Shown here one piece after another: positions 1 through 6,147 of a stretch of DNA of 7,395 nucleotides. The stretch lies in NCBI GenBank assembly GCA_030066475.1, contig JASJBO010000360.1:1-7395 (forward strand), read 5' to 3'. A program made the translations under genes and the position numbers. Each line of letters opens with the position of its first letter. Within the stretch, counting starts at the first letter, position 1. The notes under the pieces were generated by a model. That model made no database searches. It was not told the origin of the DNA and was given only the letters and a program-made list of their open reading frames with translations. The stretch comes from Myxococcota bacterium. GTDB lineage: Bacteria > Myxococcota_A > UBA9160 > PR03.

Positions 1-662
1 TCGGGATCGCGGCTCACGATCGCGACGCCGATCTCGCGGGCGCGCGCGGCCGTGGCGGCGCGCAGCGCCGTGGGTGCTGCTGGAGTGCGAGCCAGCGCGT
101 CCAGCGCGAGCAGGCCGTCGGCTCCCACCTCCTGCCCGGCCCGGGCCAGCTCGGCCTGGAAGCGGGCGGTCACCTCGGCGAGGAAGGCCGTGTCGACGCC
201 GGCGGCGTAGTGGTGCAGGTGCGCGAGGATCTCGGCGCGGGGCAGCACCCCGACCGGCCAGCTCTTGCCCGACTCGTGCAGGCGCCACTTCCAGTGGCCG
301 GCGTGCGGGAAGTCCTCCGCCTCGCGCGGGACCGAGCGCCAGGCGCCGAGCGCCGGATCGTAGTGCTCGCGCAGGAAGGCGAGAGCGCCGGCCACCAGGG
401 GGTGGTCGGGTGCTGCACCCGCGGCACGCAGCAGGCGCAGGCCGTGCGTCGTGGCCAGCACCGACGAGGCCGGCAGCCGCAGGTCGGGCTCGAGGCCGTG
501 GCCGAAGCCGCCGTCGTCGTTGCGGAAGGCGCCCAGTGCCTCGGTCACCTCGGCGGCGCGGCCGCGCTCGAAGGCGTGGCGGAACAAGGCCGCCTCGAGC
601 GGGCGCGCCCGCTCGAGCAGGAAGCTGCGCGCGCGCGCGAAGCCGTCGGACGTGAGCTGCAT
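1..662 (-). CDS. Alpha/alpha-toroid protein, prenyltransferase/squalene-oxidase-repeat-like, 3' end cut by window edge
   Basis: Reading the minus strand from ATG at 660-662 gives 220 uninterrupted residues to the window edge, so the C-terminus is missing. The N-terminal part carries RNDDGGFGHGLEPD at residues 47-60, followed by P64-A-S-S and T71-T72. This resembles bacterial uncharacterised proteins annotated with prenyltransferase/squalene-oxidase repeats, where a (Q)N-x-D-G-G-F-G-H-G-L-E-P-D motif precedes a P-x-S-S segment. A second helical-pair region follows at about 85-110, and PRAEILAHLHHY at 141-152 fits the later helices of that fold. The (alpha/alpha) barrel is inferred; the substrate is unknown, and no DxDD cyclase motif is seen in the visible part. 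The start is supported by a GGGAGGG purine run about 4 bases upstream. The gene lies 46 bases downstream of the AraC-type regulator on the same strand, so co-transcription is plausible. No signal peptide is seen, so it is probably cytoplasmic. Confidence 0.8.
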   Translation of the reverse strand, partial: MQLTSDGFARARSFLLERARPLEAALFRHAFERGRAAEVTEALGAFRNDDGGFGHGLEPDLRLPASSVLATTHGLRLLRAAGAAPDHPLVAGALAFLREHYDPALGAWRSVPREAEDFPHAGHWKWRLHESGKSWPVGVLPRAEILAHLHHYAAGVDTAFLAEVTARFQAELARAGQEVGADGLLALDALARTPAAPTALRAATAARAREIGVAIVSRDP

Positions 663-708
663 CGATCCCTCCCGCGGCCCCTCGCGAGGCGGTCGGGAGC
701 AGCCTAGG

Positions 709-1473
709 TCAGGCCGCGGCGGCCGGATTGGACGAATCCGACACGCCTGCCGCTCCGGGGCTGGTGCCCGCGAAGGCACGGAAGTCGCGCAGCAGGTGCG
801 ACTGATCGCAGTAGCCGAGCTCGAGGGCGACCTCGGCCTGGGCGCGCCCACCGCGCAGCGCCTGCCAGGCGTGGCGGAAGCGGACGATGCGGGCATAGCG
901 CTTGGGAGCGACGCCCACGTGGCGGAGGAAGTGCCGCTCCAGCCACCGTTCGCCCACGCCGAGCGAGTCGCACAGGGGGCCCACTGCAATCGCGCCGCGC
1001 GCGGCGTCGATCCGGCGGGCCGCCTGCTCGACCGCCACGTTCGGCGGCGGGCCGCCCGCCAGGAGTCGCTCGAGCAGCGTGGACTCGAGCAGTCTGGCGC
1101 GCGCTTCGGGCGCCGCGTCCGCGATGTGCTCGGCGATCCGCCGCCCGTCGCGCGACCACGCCGCCCCGAGGTCCGCGCTGCGATCGCGCAGCTCGTCGGC
1201 AGGGAGGGCGAGGAAGCGCCTGGCCACGCCCGCGCGGAGCCGGACGCCGAGCTTCCAGGTCGGCTCGCGGTCGCGCACCAGCAGGGCGCGCGTCTTCACG
1301 CCCCAGACCTCCGCCCGCGCTGCCCCCTCCGGGCCCACCGACACGATCAGATCGACGCAGCCGTCGGGCACGACCCGGATCGGAGCCGGCGCCGGCGCGC
1401 CCCCGTCGTCCGAGACGCTCAGGCACTCCACGAACGGCGCGAGCCGCGGGTCGGGTCGGATCTCTCGGTACAT
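709..1473 (-). CDS. AraC-family transcriptional regulator with DUF6597-like N-terminal domain
   Basis: This 254-residue protein has two parts. The N-terminal half (about 1-140) begins YREIRPDPRLAPFVECLSV and contains RVVPDGCVDLIVS at 33-45, the pattern of the DUF6597-type ligand-sensing domain found in AraC relatives. The C-terminal half (about 150-240) is a clear AraC DNA-binding domain. Its first helix-turn-helix lies around 164-186 (VGPLCDSLGVGERWLERHF) and its second around 212-232, with the family signature ALELGYCDQSHLLRDFRAF and a following G-T-S-P. The inducer cannot be read from sequence; C39 and C168 are visible but not known to matter. ATG is chosen because family members start with a similar M-x-Y-R-E sequence. 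No Shine-Dalgarno is visible just upstream (the region is C/T-rich on this strand), so translation may be coupled to the zinc-ribbon gene ending 31 bases upstream. It may control its own unit, which includes the downstream toroid gene. Confidence 0.9.
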   Translation of the reverse strand: MYREIRPDPRLAPFVECLSVSDDGGAPAPAPIRVVPDGCVDLIVSVGPEGAARAEVWGVKTRALLVRDREPTWKLGVRLRAGVARRFLALPADELRDRSADLGAAWSRDGRRIAEHIADAAPEARARLLESTLLERLLAGGPPPNVAVEQAARRIDAARGAIAVGPLCDSLGVGERWLERHFLRHVGVAPKRYARIVRFRHAWQALRGGRAQAEVALELGYCDQSHLLRDFRAFAGTSPGAAGVSDSSNPAAAA

Positions 1474-1504
1474 GGGCCGGGAGGGAGGATACCCCGGCTG
1501 CGGC

Positions 1505-1837
1505 TCAGCCGGCTGCGGAGGCCGAGGCGTCGGCCGAGGGCGTCGTCCGGGGCGAGGCCGCCGGCGCCCGGGTGCCGGTCGTCAGGACCTGGCGCATCCA
1601 GCCGCGCAGGTCGCGCCGCACGTACATCCTGCGCGCCAGGCGCGGCGCGACCGGCAGCGGCGGCATGAAGGTCGAGCCGCGGTAGACCACCTTGGGCGGC
1701 CGGTCGTTCAGGCAGAACGGGCAGAGCCCCGAGTCGGCCTTCACGTACATGCGCGACCCGCAGTGGTCGCAGTGCTCGGGCTCGCTGCGCGCGAGCACGC
1801 GGATCAGGAAGGCGCTGTGGATCTCGTTGTTCCGCAT
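1505..1837 (-). CDS. Small zinc-ribbon protein of unknown function
   Basis: This 110-residue protein starts MRNNEIHSAFLIRVLA. It carries two CxxC pairs, C23-D-H-C26 and C39-P-F-C42, separated by 12 residues, which is typical of a structural zinc ribbon. The ribbon is followed by a basic, aromatic stretch (PPKVVYRGSTFMPP, then RLARRMYVRRDLRGWMRQ at about 67-84). The last 25 residues are an Ala/Ser/Thr/Pro tail that is probably disordered. The start is decided by a strong TCCTCC complement (GGAGGA on this strand) 7 bases upstream. The frame stays open for another 73 codons upstream, but that part is low-complexity and lacks a ribosome site, so it is left out. I do not recognise the family. A zinc ribbon with a basic flank could bind nucleic acid or a protein partner, but that is inference. 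It is the first gene of a possible unit with the AraC regulator. Confidence 0.72.
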   Translation of the reverse strand: MRNNEIHSAFLIRVLARSEPEHCDHCGSRMYVKADSGLCPFCLNDRPPKVVYRGSTFMPPLPVAPRLARRMYVRRDLRGWMRQVLTTGTRAPAASPRTTPSADASASAAG

Positions 1838-1844
1838 CCGCTGG

Positions 1845-1850
1845 TCCTCC
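1845..1850 (-). promoter_or_regulatory. Ribosome binding site deciding the zinc-ribbon start
   Basis: GGAGGA on the minus strand, 7 bases before the ATG at 1835-1837. It is the only strong Shine-Dalgarno match along this open frame and it selects the 110-residue product over the longer open frame. Confidence 0.7.
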
Positions 1851-1940
1851 GCGCCGCTGCATCCGGCGCACCCAACTGGCCCCTGTGGGCCCCTGCGGGG
1901 AGCAGGGGGCGTGTCCTCGTGGGAAGAGTGCCCGCCAGAG

Positions 1941-1975
1941 GGAAGCGCGTGACACGGGAAGACCGGAAGCGCGTG
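1941..1975. repeat. Pair of 11-base direct repeats upstream of htpX
   Basis: GGAAGCGCGTG occurs at 1941-1951 and again, identical, at 1965-1975. The start-to-start distance is 24 bases, slightly over two helical turns, which would allow two protein molecules on nearly the same DNA face. The function is unknown; it could be an operator or chance in GC-rich DNA. Confidence 0.4.
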
Positions 1976-2033
1976 CGCAGCTCGCCCGCAGCGGGCGGGC
2001 GCATGGGTTCGCCGGCGCGGGAGTTCAGGCAAG

Positions 2034-2051
2034 TTCGCAGCGCCTTGCGAA
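2034..2051. repeat. Inverted repeat TTCGCA-N6-TGCGAA, possible operator
   Basis: Perfect 6-base arms separated by 6 bases, lying about 40 bases upstream of the A/T-rich island and 92 bases upstream of the htpX start. The spacing suits a dimeric helix-turn-helix repressor or activator. No known regulator consensus is matched. Confidence 0.35.
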
Positions 2052-2106
2052 TTCACCCGCGGACAGTGGCGTCCCAGCGAAACGAGAGCTTATCTAAGGT
2101 GAGTGA

Positions 2107-2138
2107 GCGGCCCGGCCGGCCGCATCGACCCCGGGGGT
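2107..2138 (+). promoter_or_regulatory. Structured leader before htpX start
   Basis: GCGGCC-CGGCC-GGCCGC (2107-2123) can form a 6-bp hairpin with a 5-base loop. It is followed by the 11-base symmetrical element ACCCCGGGGGT (2128-2138), whose G-run is the only ribosome-site-like sequence, 4 bases before the GTG start. If transcription starts near 2100, the leader would be short and strongly structured. A regulatory effect on translation is inference. Confidence 0.3.
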
Positions 2139-2142
2139 ATCC

Positions 2143-3030
2143 GTGAAGCGAGTCCTGCTCTTCCTGGCCACCAACATCGCCATCCTGTTCGTGCTGAGCA
2201 TCGTGCTCCAGCTCGTCGGCTTCGAGGGCTTCCTCGACCAGCAGGGCGTCGACCTGCGACTCGACCAGCTCCTGCTGTTCTGCGCGGTGTTCGGGATGGG
2301 TGGCTCGTTCATCTCGCTCGCGATGTCGAAGTGGGTCGCGAAGCGCGCGACCGGCGCGCAGGTGATCACCGACCCGCGCGGCGCCGGCGAGCAGTGGCTT
2401 CTGGAGACGGTGCGCCTCCAGGCCCAGGCCGCCGGAATCGGCATGCCCGAGGTGGCGATCTTCGACTCGCCCCAGCCCAACGCGTTCGCGACCGGGGCGC
2501 GCCGCGACAGCGCGCTGGTGGCCGTCAGCACCGGCCTGCTGCGCGGCATGGACCGCGGCGAGATCGAGGCGGTGCTCGCCCACGAGGTCAGTCACATCGC
2601 GAACGGTGACATGGTCACGCTCACCCTGATCCAGGGCGTGGTCAACACCTTCGTGCTGTTCCTCTCGCGCGTGATCGGCCACGTCGTCGATCGCGTGGTG
2701 TTCCGCACCGAGCGCGGGCACGGGCCGGCCTTCTGGATCACGACGATCGTCGCCCAGATCGTGCTCGCGATCCTGGCGAGCATCATCGTCATGTGGTTCT
2801 CGCGCCAGCGCGAGTTCCGCGCCGACAGCGGCGGCGCCCGCCTGGCCGGCCGCGAGAAGATGATCGGGGCCCTCGAGCGCCTCAAGACCGGCGCCGACGC
2901 CGCGGCCCTGCCCGACCAGCTCCAGGCCTTCGGCATCTCGGGCGGCACGAAGAGCGGCTTCGCCCGCCTGTTCATGAGCCACCCGCCGCTCGACGAGCGC
3001 ATCGAGGCGCTGCGGCGGGCGGAGGCCTAG
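2143..3030 (+). CDS. htpX: HtpX, membrane-bound zinc metalloprotease (M48B)
   Basis: The 295-residue product aligns by eye with E. coli HtpX along its whole length. The N-terminus [20 protein letters not shown] forms the first membrane segment and a second lies at about 41-61. The family block [19 protein letters not shown] is at 115-133. The zinc site is H147-E-V-S-H151 with E148 as catalytic base, and E224 in [10 protein letters not shown] is the expected third ligand. Hydrophobic segments at about 159-180 and 197-219 complete the membrane topology. The C-terminal [14 protein letters not shown] (277-290) is also typical, and the length matches the family. HtpX cleaves misfolded inner-membrane proteins alongside FtsH; the active site faces the cytoplasm. 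Translation starts at GTG, fixed by the conserved N-terminus even though the ribosome site is poor. In E. coli the gene is stress-induced, but I see no CpxR or sigma-32 site here. It is flanked by a divergent unit and a convergent transporter, so it is probably transcribed alone. Confidence 0.97.
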   Translation: MKRVLLFLATNIAILFVLSIVLQLVGFEGFLDQQGVDLRLDQLLLFCAVFGMGGSFISLAMSKWVAKRATGAQVITDPRGAGEQWLLETVRLQAQAAGIGMPEVAIFDSPQPNAFATGARRDSALVAVSTGLLRGMDRGEIEAVLAHEVSHIANGDMVTLTLIQGVVNTFVLFLSRVIGHVVDRVVFRTERGHGPAFWITTIVAQIVLAILASIIVMWFSRQREFRADSGGARLAGREKMIGALERLKTGADAAALPDQLQAFGISGGTKSGFARLFMSHPPLDERIEALRRAEA

Positions 3031-3055
3031 GGCGCAAGAAGAAGGCTTCGAGGGG

Positions 3056-3126
3056 GAGCTGGTTCGGGACGTCGGCGGCTCTCGGCAAAGAGGGTTTCTG
3101 GGGCAGAGCTGGTGCGCGGCGTCGGC
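3056..3126. repeat. Imperfect direct repeat, two copies 50 bases apart
   Basis: The 21 bases at 3056-3076 and 3106-3126, both beginning GAGCTGGT and ending CGTCGGC, match at 18 of 21 positions at an exact 50-base offset. The preceding 15 to 20 bases (GAAGGCTTCG versus GAGGGTTTCT) are also related if one gap is allowed, so the unit is probably about 36 to 40 bases. It lies 25 bases after the htpX stop and contains no open gene. It may be a decayed intergenic repeat; nothing further can be assigned. Confidence 0.45.
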
Positions 3127-3224
3127 TTCGGTTGGGCGGCGTCCCTCGAGAACGCCCGGGTCGATCCCGGACGCATCAACGCCCGGAACGCCCGCTCGGC
3201 ACCTCCGCTGGATCCACGAGCCCC

Positions 3225-3242
3225 TAGCGGCGCCAGCCGCTA
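3225..3242. terminator. Stem-loop between convergent htpX and transporter genes
   Basis: TAGCGGC-GCCA-GCCGCTA is a perfect 7-bp stem with a 4-base loop. It lies 194 bases after the htpX stop and 56 bases after the transporter stop on the opposite strand. No T-tract follows on either strand, so it is not a textbook intrinsic terminator, but its place between two convergent genes fits a bidirectional 3'-end structure. The rest of 3031-3298 holds the 50-base-offset repeat and a smaller CCGGG-N5-CCCGG stem at 3156-3170. Confidence 0.4.
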
Positions 3243-3298
3243 CTCAGCAGCCAGCTCCGCGGAACCGCCACCTCCTGCACCTCAGCCGACCTCGGCCC

Positions 3299-4696
3299 TC
3301 AGCCGGCCTCGGTGTGCGTGCGTGCCGCCGCCGCCTCTGCCCGCACCGCCTGCTCCGGATAGCACGTGTACAACAGCGCCGAGAGCACGCAGAAGGCGCC
3401 CGCCACGGGCCCCGCCAGGAGCACGCCGTCCGGCTCCTCGCGGCTGTTGCCGTGCTCCAGCAGCAGGTACGAGAGCAGCGCGGCGGAGGCGGCGTAGACC
3501 CACTTGGTGAGCAGGCCCTGGGCGCCGAAGTACATCGCCGAGCGGTTGGTGCCGGTGCGCGCCTCGTCGAGATCGACGAGCTGGCCGATGATCACGTTCG
3601 GCACCACCAGGAACCCGGCCAGCGGCAGGCCCGCCAGGCCGAGCACGGCGATGGCGATCGCCAGGTTGCGGGCATCGTCGGGGCCGCCGGGCGCGTCGGG
3701 GCGCAGCAGCCCGAGCGCCGCGCTCAGGAGGCCGAGCAACAGGACGCAGCCGATGACGGTGCGCTTCGGCCCGATGCGGCCGGCCACGCGCCCGACCACC
3801 AGGAAGCCGATCAGGGCCGGCGCTGCGCCCGCCAGGCTGAGCAGTCCCGCGAAGCCCTCGTCGCGGCCCAGTGCGACGACCGAGAGATACGGAACCAGCG
3901 GGCCGATCATGTTGATGCCGAGGATGAAGGGCAGCTGCGCGAGCAGGTAGATCAGGAACGGCCGGTTGCGCAGCGTGGTGCCGAGTGCCTCGCCCAGCGA
4001 CATCGAGTTGGGGATCGAGTGCGCGAAGCGGCGCTCGTCGACCGCGAGGATCGGCAGCAGGCACAGCACGAACGCGACTCCCGCCGACACCAGCACGACC
4101 ATCCGGACCGCCTCGGTGCCGGAGAGCCCCAGCTCGCGCCCGAGCTGCACGCCGAGCAGCCAGCCGGGCCCGTACAGGCCGAGGATCGGGAAGCCGACGG
4201 CCGCCATCAGCATCATCAGCGACAGGCGCTGCTCCTGCGAGCGCGCCAGCTCGGGGATCAGCGCCAGGTAGGGCGCGACGTAGACCGTGAAGAAGACGTA
4301 GTAGAGGGCCAGCAGCCCGGTGAGCCAGACGAAGGTCAGGGTCGAGCCGGGCTCGCCGGGCGGCCAGAACAGCAGCACCGGTGCGAGCACCATGGGGGCG
4401 ATCCCGACCACCAGATAGGCGCGCCGGCGCCCCAGCGGCGAGCGCGAGCGGTCCGAGCCCCAGCCCACGAAGGGGTCGGCCAGCGAGTCGAACAGCCCTC
4501 CCACCAGACGGGCCGCTCCGTAGGCGGTCAGGGCGCCGAGGAACACTTCCTCGCTCACCTGCGGCACCAGGTCGGTGTCCGCCGGTGGCAGGTAGAAGTA
4601 GATCCCGATCATGACGACGATGCGGTCGCTGATCTGCCAGCCCGGCGCGCCCAGCGCATAGGCGAGGCGGCGTCCGCGGGAGAGGGGCTCGGGCAC
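3299..4696 (-). CDS. MFS transporter, glycoside-pentoside-hexuronide:cation symporter (GPH/MelB-like) family
   Basis: This 465-residue, very hydrophobic protein is compatible with 12 membrane helices. The GPH signature is at 70-92: D70-x3-D74-P75-F-V-G-W-G-S-D-R, then SPLGRRRAY. The block Y143-L-A-L-I-P-E-L with Q-R-L-S-L at 155-160 is the usual cytoplasmic loop after helix 4. The half-repeat AGRIGPKRTVI is at 305-315. QLVDLDEARTGTNRSAMYFG at 372-391 is the characteristic late loop of this family. Members import sugars or other small solutes with Na+ or H+; the substrate cannot be read here and no catabolic genes adjoin it. Translation starts at a GTG with no visible Shine-Dalgarno. The divergent FHA gene starts 74 bases away, so the two may share control. 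The C-terminal tail (450-465) is Ala-rich, hydrophilic and presumably cytoplasmic. Family assignment is strong; substrate is unknown. Confidence 0.9.
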   Translation of the reverse strand: MPEPLSRGRRLAYALGAPGWQISDRIVVMIGIYFYLPPADTDLVPQVSEEVFLGALTAYGAARLVGGLFDSLADPFVGWGSDRSRSPLGRRRAYLVVGIAPMVLAPVLLFWPPGEPGSTLTFVWLTGLLALYYVFFTVYVAPYLALIPELARSQEQRLSLMMLMAAVGFPILGLYGPGWLLGVQLGRELGLSGTEAVRMVVLVSAGVAFVLCLLPILAVDERRFAHSIPNSMSLGEALGTTLRNRPFLIYLLAQLPFILGINMIGPLVPYLSVVALGRDEGFAGLLSLAGAAPALIGFLVVGRVAGRIGPKRTVIGCVLLLGLLSAALGLLRPDAPGGPDDARNLAIAIAVLGLAGLPLAGFLVVPNVIIGQLVDLDEARTGTNRSAMYFGAQGLLTKWVYAASAALLSYLLLEHGNSREEPDGVLLAGPVAGAFCVLSALLYTCYPEQAVRAEAAAARTHTEAG

Positions 4697-4770
4697 GCGC
4701 CGGACTCTATCACGGGGCGCTGGCGGCCGATCCTCAAGTGAACGCCCCGGAACCGCGAAGAGACGGGGCG
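4697..4770. promoter_or_regulatory. Short divergent promoter region, transporter / FHA gene
   Basis: These 74 bases must hold promoters for both genes. A heptamer recurs three times: CGGGGCG at 4713-4719, its complement CGCCCCG at 4743-4749, and CGGGGCG at 4764-4770 right before the FHA ATG. On the minus strand GTGATAGAGT (around 4704-4713) is the only A/T-containing -10-like stretch, and TTGAGG (4732-4737) lies 19 to 20 bases before it, longer than the ideal spacing. If that -10 is used, the transporter message would begin close to its GTG, possibly leaderless. This is a weak prediction. Confidence 0.3.
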
Positions 4771-6039
4771 ATGGACCCTCTCGTCGTCCAGGTCTGGCTC
4801 CGGGGCCGGCTGCTCCAGAGCGTGCCCTTCGACCGCCCGCTGCTGCGCATCGGGCGGATGAAGGAGAACGAGGTCGTGATCGACAACCTCTCGGTGAGCC
4901 GCTTCCACGCGCGGCTGCGCCTGGAGGACGGCCGCGTCTTCCTGGAGGACAACGGCAGCGAGAACGGCTGCTGGGTCAACGGCGAGCGCGTGCTCGACCC
5001 GCTGGTGCTCGGGCCGAGCGATACGGTCCAGCTCGGCAAGCACCAGGTCCGCGTCCGCACCGACCCCGAGGCCGTCCCGACCCGGGGCGGGGGGGACGAG
5101 CGCAGCGACCCGTGGGATGCGCGCGCCACGTATCTGGCGGGCCCGGGAACCCAGGCCCGCATGCTCTCCATCACACCGCCGCCCGCCCCGGGTGCAACGC
5201 AACCGCACGAGGAGCCGAACGACATGCAGCGAGACGATCCGTCGCAGGAGCTCATCGCCGAGCCCCTGGAGTCGACCGAGGCGTTCGCTCTGGAGGCGGT
5301 CGCCGAGGTCGCGCCGCTCGCCGAGGCCGAGCTGGCGGAGCCCGCCGCCCCGCTGCAGCCGCAGCACGCCGGGCTGCTGGTCCAGCGCGACGGCGTGCTG
5401 GTGCGCGCCGTCCCCTGGGACGGCGACGAGCTGATCGCCGGCCGCTCGCGCGACTGCCAGGTCCCGCTGCAGCAGGAGGAGGTGTCGCGCCAGCACGCGA
5501 CCTTCCGCCGCGACGGAGACCGGTTCGAGGTGGTCGATCTCGGCTCGATCAACGGCACCTTCGTCAACGACGATCGGGTCGGGCGCCACACGCTGCAGGT
5601 CGGCGACGTGGTGCGCATCGAGAGCTTCGAGATCACCTTCGTGCTCGACCACGAGCCGGTCGATCGGGCGTTCAAGTGCGTCGAGACCCCGAGCGCGGAC
5701 GAGCCGGAGCAGGACGCGGGCGCGTTCACGATGATCCAGGAGGTCATGCCGGATTCCGGCGGTCACCCCGAGCCGCCGTCCGGTGCCGACCTGTTCTCGG
5801 GCTTCGACGAGAGCCTGGGCGACGACAAGGAGCTGTCGCTCACCGAGGTGGTTCCGGCGGCGCCGCGCGCCAGCTCCGTCCAGGATCTGGGGGGCGGCGA
5901 GCTCGCCGACCGCGAGCTGAGCCTCGAGGTGGGCGTGCGCTGGGCCGATCTGCCCCCCGCGCTGCGCGCCGCCCTCGAGGCCGCCGGCGACGAGGAGCTC
6001 CGGATTCCCGTGACGCTGCGCGTTCGCGGGCGCGACTGA
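4771..6039 (+). CDS. Protein with two FHA domains and acidic linkers
   Basis: The ATG at 4771 gives 422 residues. FHA domain 1 spans about 5-97, with G28-R29, S43-R44-F45-H46 and ENGCWVNG at 64-71. FHA domain 2 spans about 199-285, with G224-R225, S239-R240-Q241-H242 and NGTFVND at 261-267. Both keep the G-R, S-x-x-H and N-G residues that bind phosphothreonine, so both should be active readers. The linker (about 98-198) and the segment after domain 2 (about 290-375) are acidic, Pro/Ala-rich and probably disordered. The last 42 residues (RELSLEVGVRWADLPP onward) look more ordered, and I do not recognise them. There is no signal peptide or membrane helix, so it should be cytoplasmic. A GTG at 4738 could add 11 residues but has no ribosome site, whereas GAAGAG lies upstream of the ATG. 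No Ser/Thr kinase or phosphatase gene is in view. A scaffold role in phospho-signalling or a secretion system is inference. Confidence 0.9.
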   Translation: MDPLVVQVWLRGRLLQSVPFDRPLLRIGRMKENEVVIDNLSVSRFHARLRLEDGRVFLEDNGSENGCWVNGERVLDPLVLGPSDTVQLGKHQVRVRTDPEAVPTRGGGDERSDPWDARATYLAGPGTQARMLSITPPPAPGATQPHEEPNDMQRDDPSQELIAEPLESTEAFALEAVAEVAPLAEAELAEPAAPLQPQHAGLLVQRDGVLVRAVPWDGDELIAGRSRDCQVPLQQEEVSRQHATFRRDGDRFEVVDLGSINGTFVNDDRVGRHTLQVGDVVRIESFEITFVLDHEPVDRAFKCVETPSADEPEQDAGAFTMIQEVMPDSGGHPEPPSGADLFSGFDESLGDDKELSLTEVVPAAPRASSVQDLGGGELADRELSLEVGVRWADLPPALRAALEAAGDEELRIPVTLRVRGRD

Positions 6040-6041
6040 AT

Positions 6042-6095
6042 TAGCTGTCGGACTTCGTTCGGCTTCGCTAGCTGTCTGACTTCGTTCGGCTTCGC
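6042..6095. repeat. 27-base tandem duplication, two units
   Basis: Units 6042-6068 and 6069-6095 abut exactly and differ at one base only (G6050 versus T6077). Each begins TAGCTGTC and ends TTCGGCTTCGC. The pair begins two bases after the FHA stop codon, between convergent genes. Inside each unit CTTCG and TTCGG motifs recur, so the unit may itself derive from a shorter repeat. This resembles a REP-like intergenic element, but no terminal palindrome is evident within the unit. The related string GGCTTCG also appears twice after htpX (3044 and 3124). Confidence 0.85.
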
Positions 6096-6105
6096 CTCAC
6101 TGCGC

Positions 6106-6120
6106 GCGCCCTCCGGGCGC
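6106..6120. terminator. GC hairpin between convergent FHA and ferritin-like genes
   Basis: GCGCCC-TCC-GGGCGC forms a perfect 6-bp stem with a 3-base loop, 66 bases after the FHA stop and 27 bases after the ferritin-like stop on the other strand. No T-run follows on either side, so transcription termination is only a positional inference. Confidence 0.4.
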
Positions 6121-6147
6121 TTGCAGGGGGCTCTGCCGAGAACGCTC

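Larger units (their letters stand above)
1838..2142. promoter_or_regulatory. Divergent intergenic region between zinc-ribbon unit and htpX
   Basis: These 305 bases carry no convincing gene. The following elements are visible. A hairpin CCCCTGC/GCAGGGG with a 5-base loop spans 1890-1908, preceded by two copies of GGCCCCTG 10 bases apart (1878, 1888). GGAAGCGCGTG occurs twice (1941-1951 and 1965-1975). A near-palindrome CGCCCGC-A-GCGGGCG lies at 1983-1997. An inverted repeat TTCGCA-N6-TGCGAA lies at 2034-2051. A rare A/T-rich island CTTATCTAAG at 2089-2098 is itself an inverted repeat and could serve as a -10 element for htpX. Two symmetrical GC elements follow at 2107-2123 and 2128-2138, just before the htpX start. 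The region must contain promoters for both directions, but no -35/-10 pair of standard spacing can be assigned with confidence. Confidence 0.5.

Noticed and set aside
680..689. Perfect palindrome CCTCGCGAGG between the AraC and toroid genes
   Set aside because: Only 10 bases, with no loop for an RNA hairpin; easily expected by chance in GC-rich DNA.
74..707. Plus-strand open frames opposite the toroid gene
   Set aside because: Low-complexity Arg/Ala/Pro composition; the minus-strand frame carries a recognisable GGFGHGLEPD motif.
2023..2036. GTTC-N6-GTTC, resembling the alphaproteobacterial LexA box
   Set aside because: The known box is GTTC-N7-GTTC; the spacing is one base short and htpX is not an SOS gene.
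1838..2056. N-terminal extension of the zinc-ribbon protein by 73 codons
   Set aside because: No ribosome site, low-complexity His/Pro/Arg/Ala sequence, while a strong GGAGGA precedes the internal ATG.
451..2146. Long overlapping plus-strand open frames opposite the AraC and zinc-ribbon genes
   Set aside because: They are Arg/Ala/Gly/Ser-rich antisense frames opened by high GC; the minus-strand frames there carry recognisable AraC and zinc-ribbon motifs.
2053..2982. 309-codon minus-strand open frame opposite htpX
   Set aside because: Composition is His/Asp/Gln/Glu-rich as expected for an antisense of GC-rich coding DNA; HtpX on the plus strand is conserved end to end.
3156..3170. CCGGG-TCGAT-CCCGG, resembling a tRNA T-arm
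   Set aside because: The loop is 5 bases rather than 7 and no acceptor, D or anticodon arms fit around it.
3314..4741. 475-codon plus-strand open frame opposite the transporter
   Set aside because: Long but Gln/His/Asp/Arg-rich with no domain; the transporter signature is on the minus strand.
4609..5766. 385-codon minus-strand open frame opposite the FHA gene
   Set aside because: Antisense shadow; both FHA domains are clear on the plus strand.
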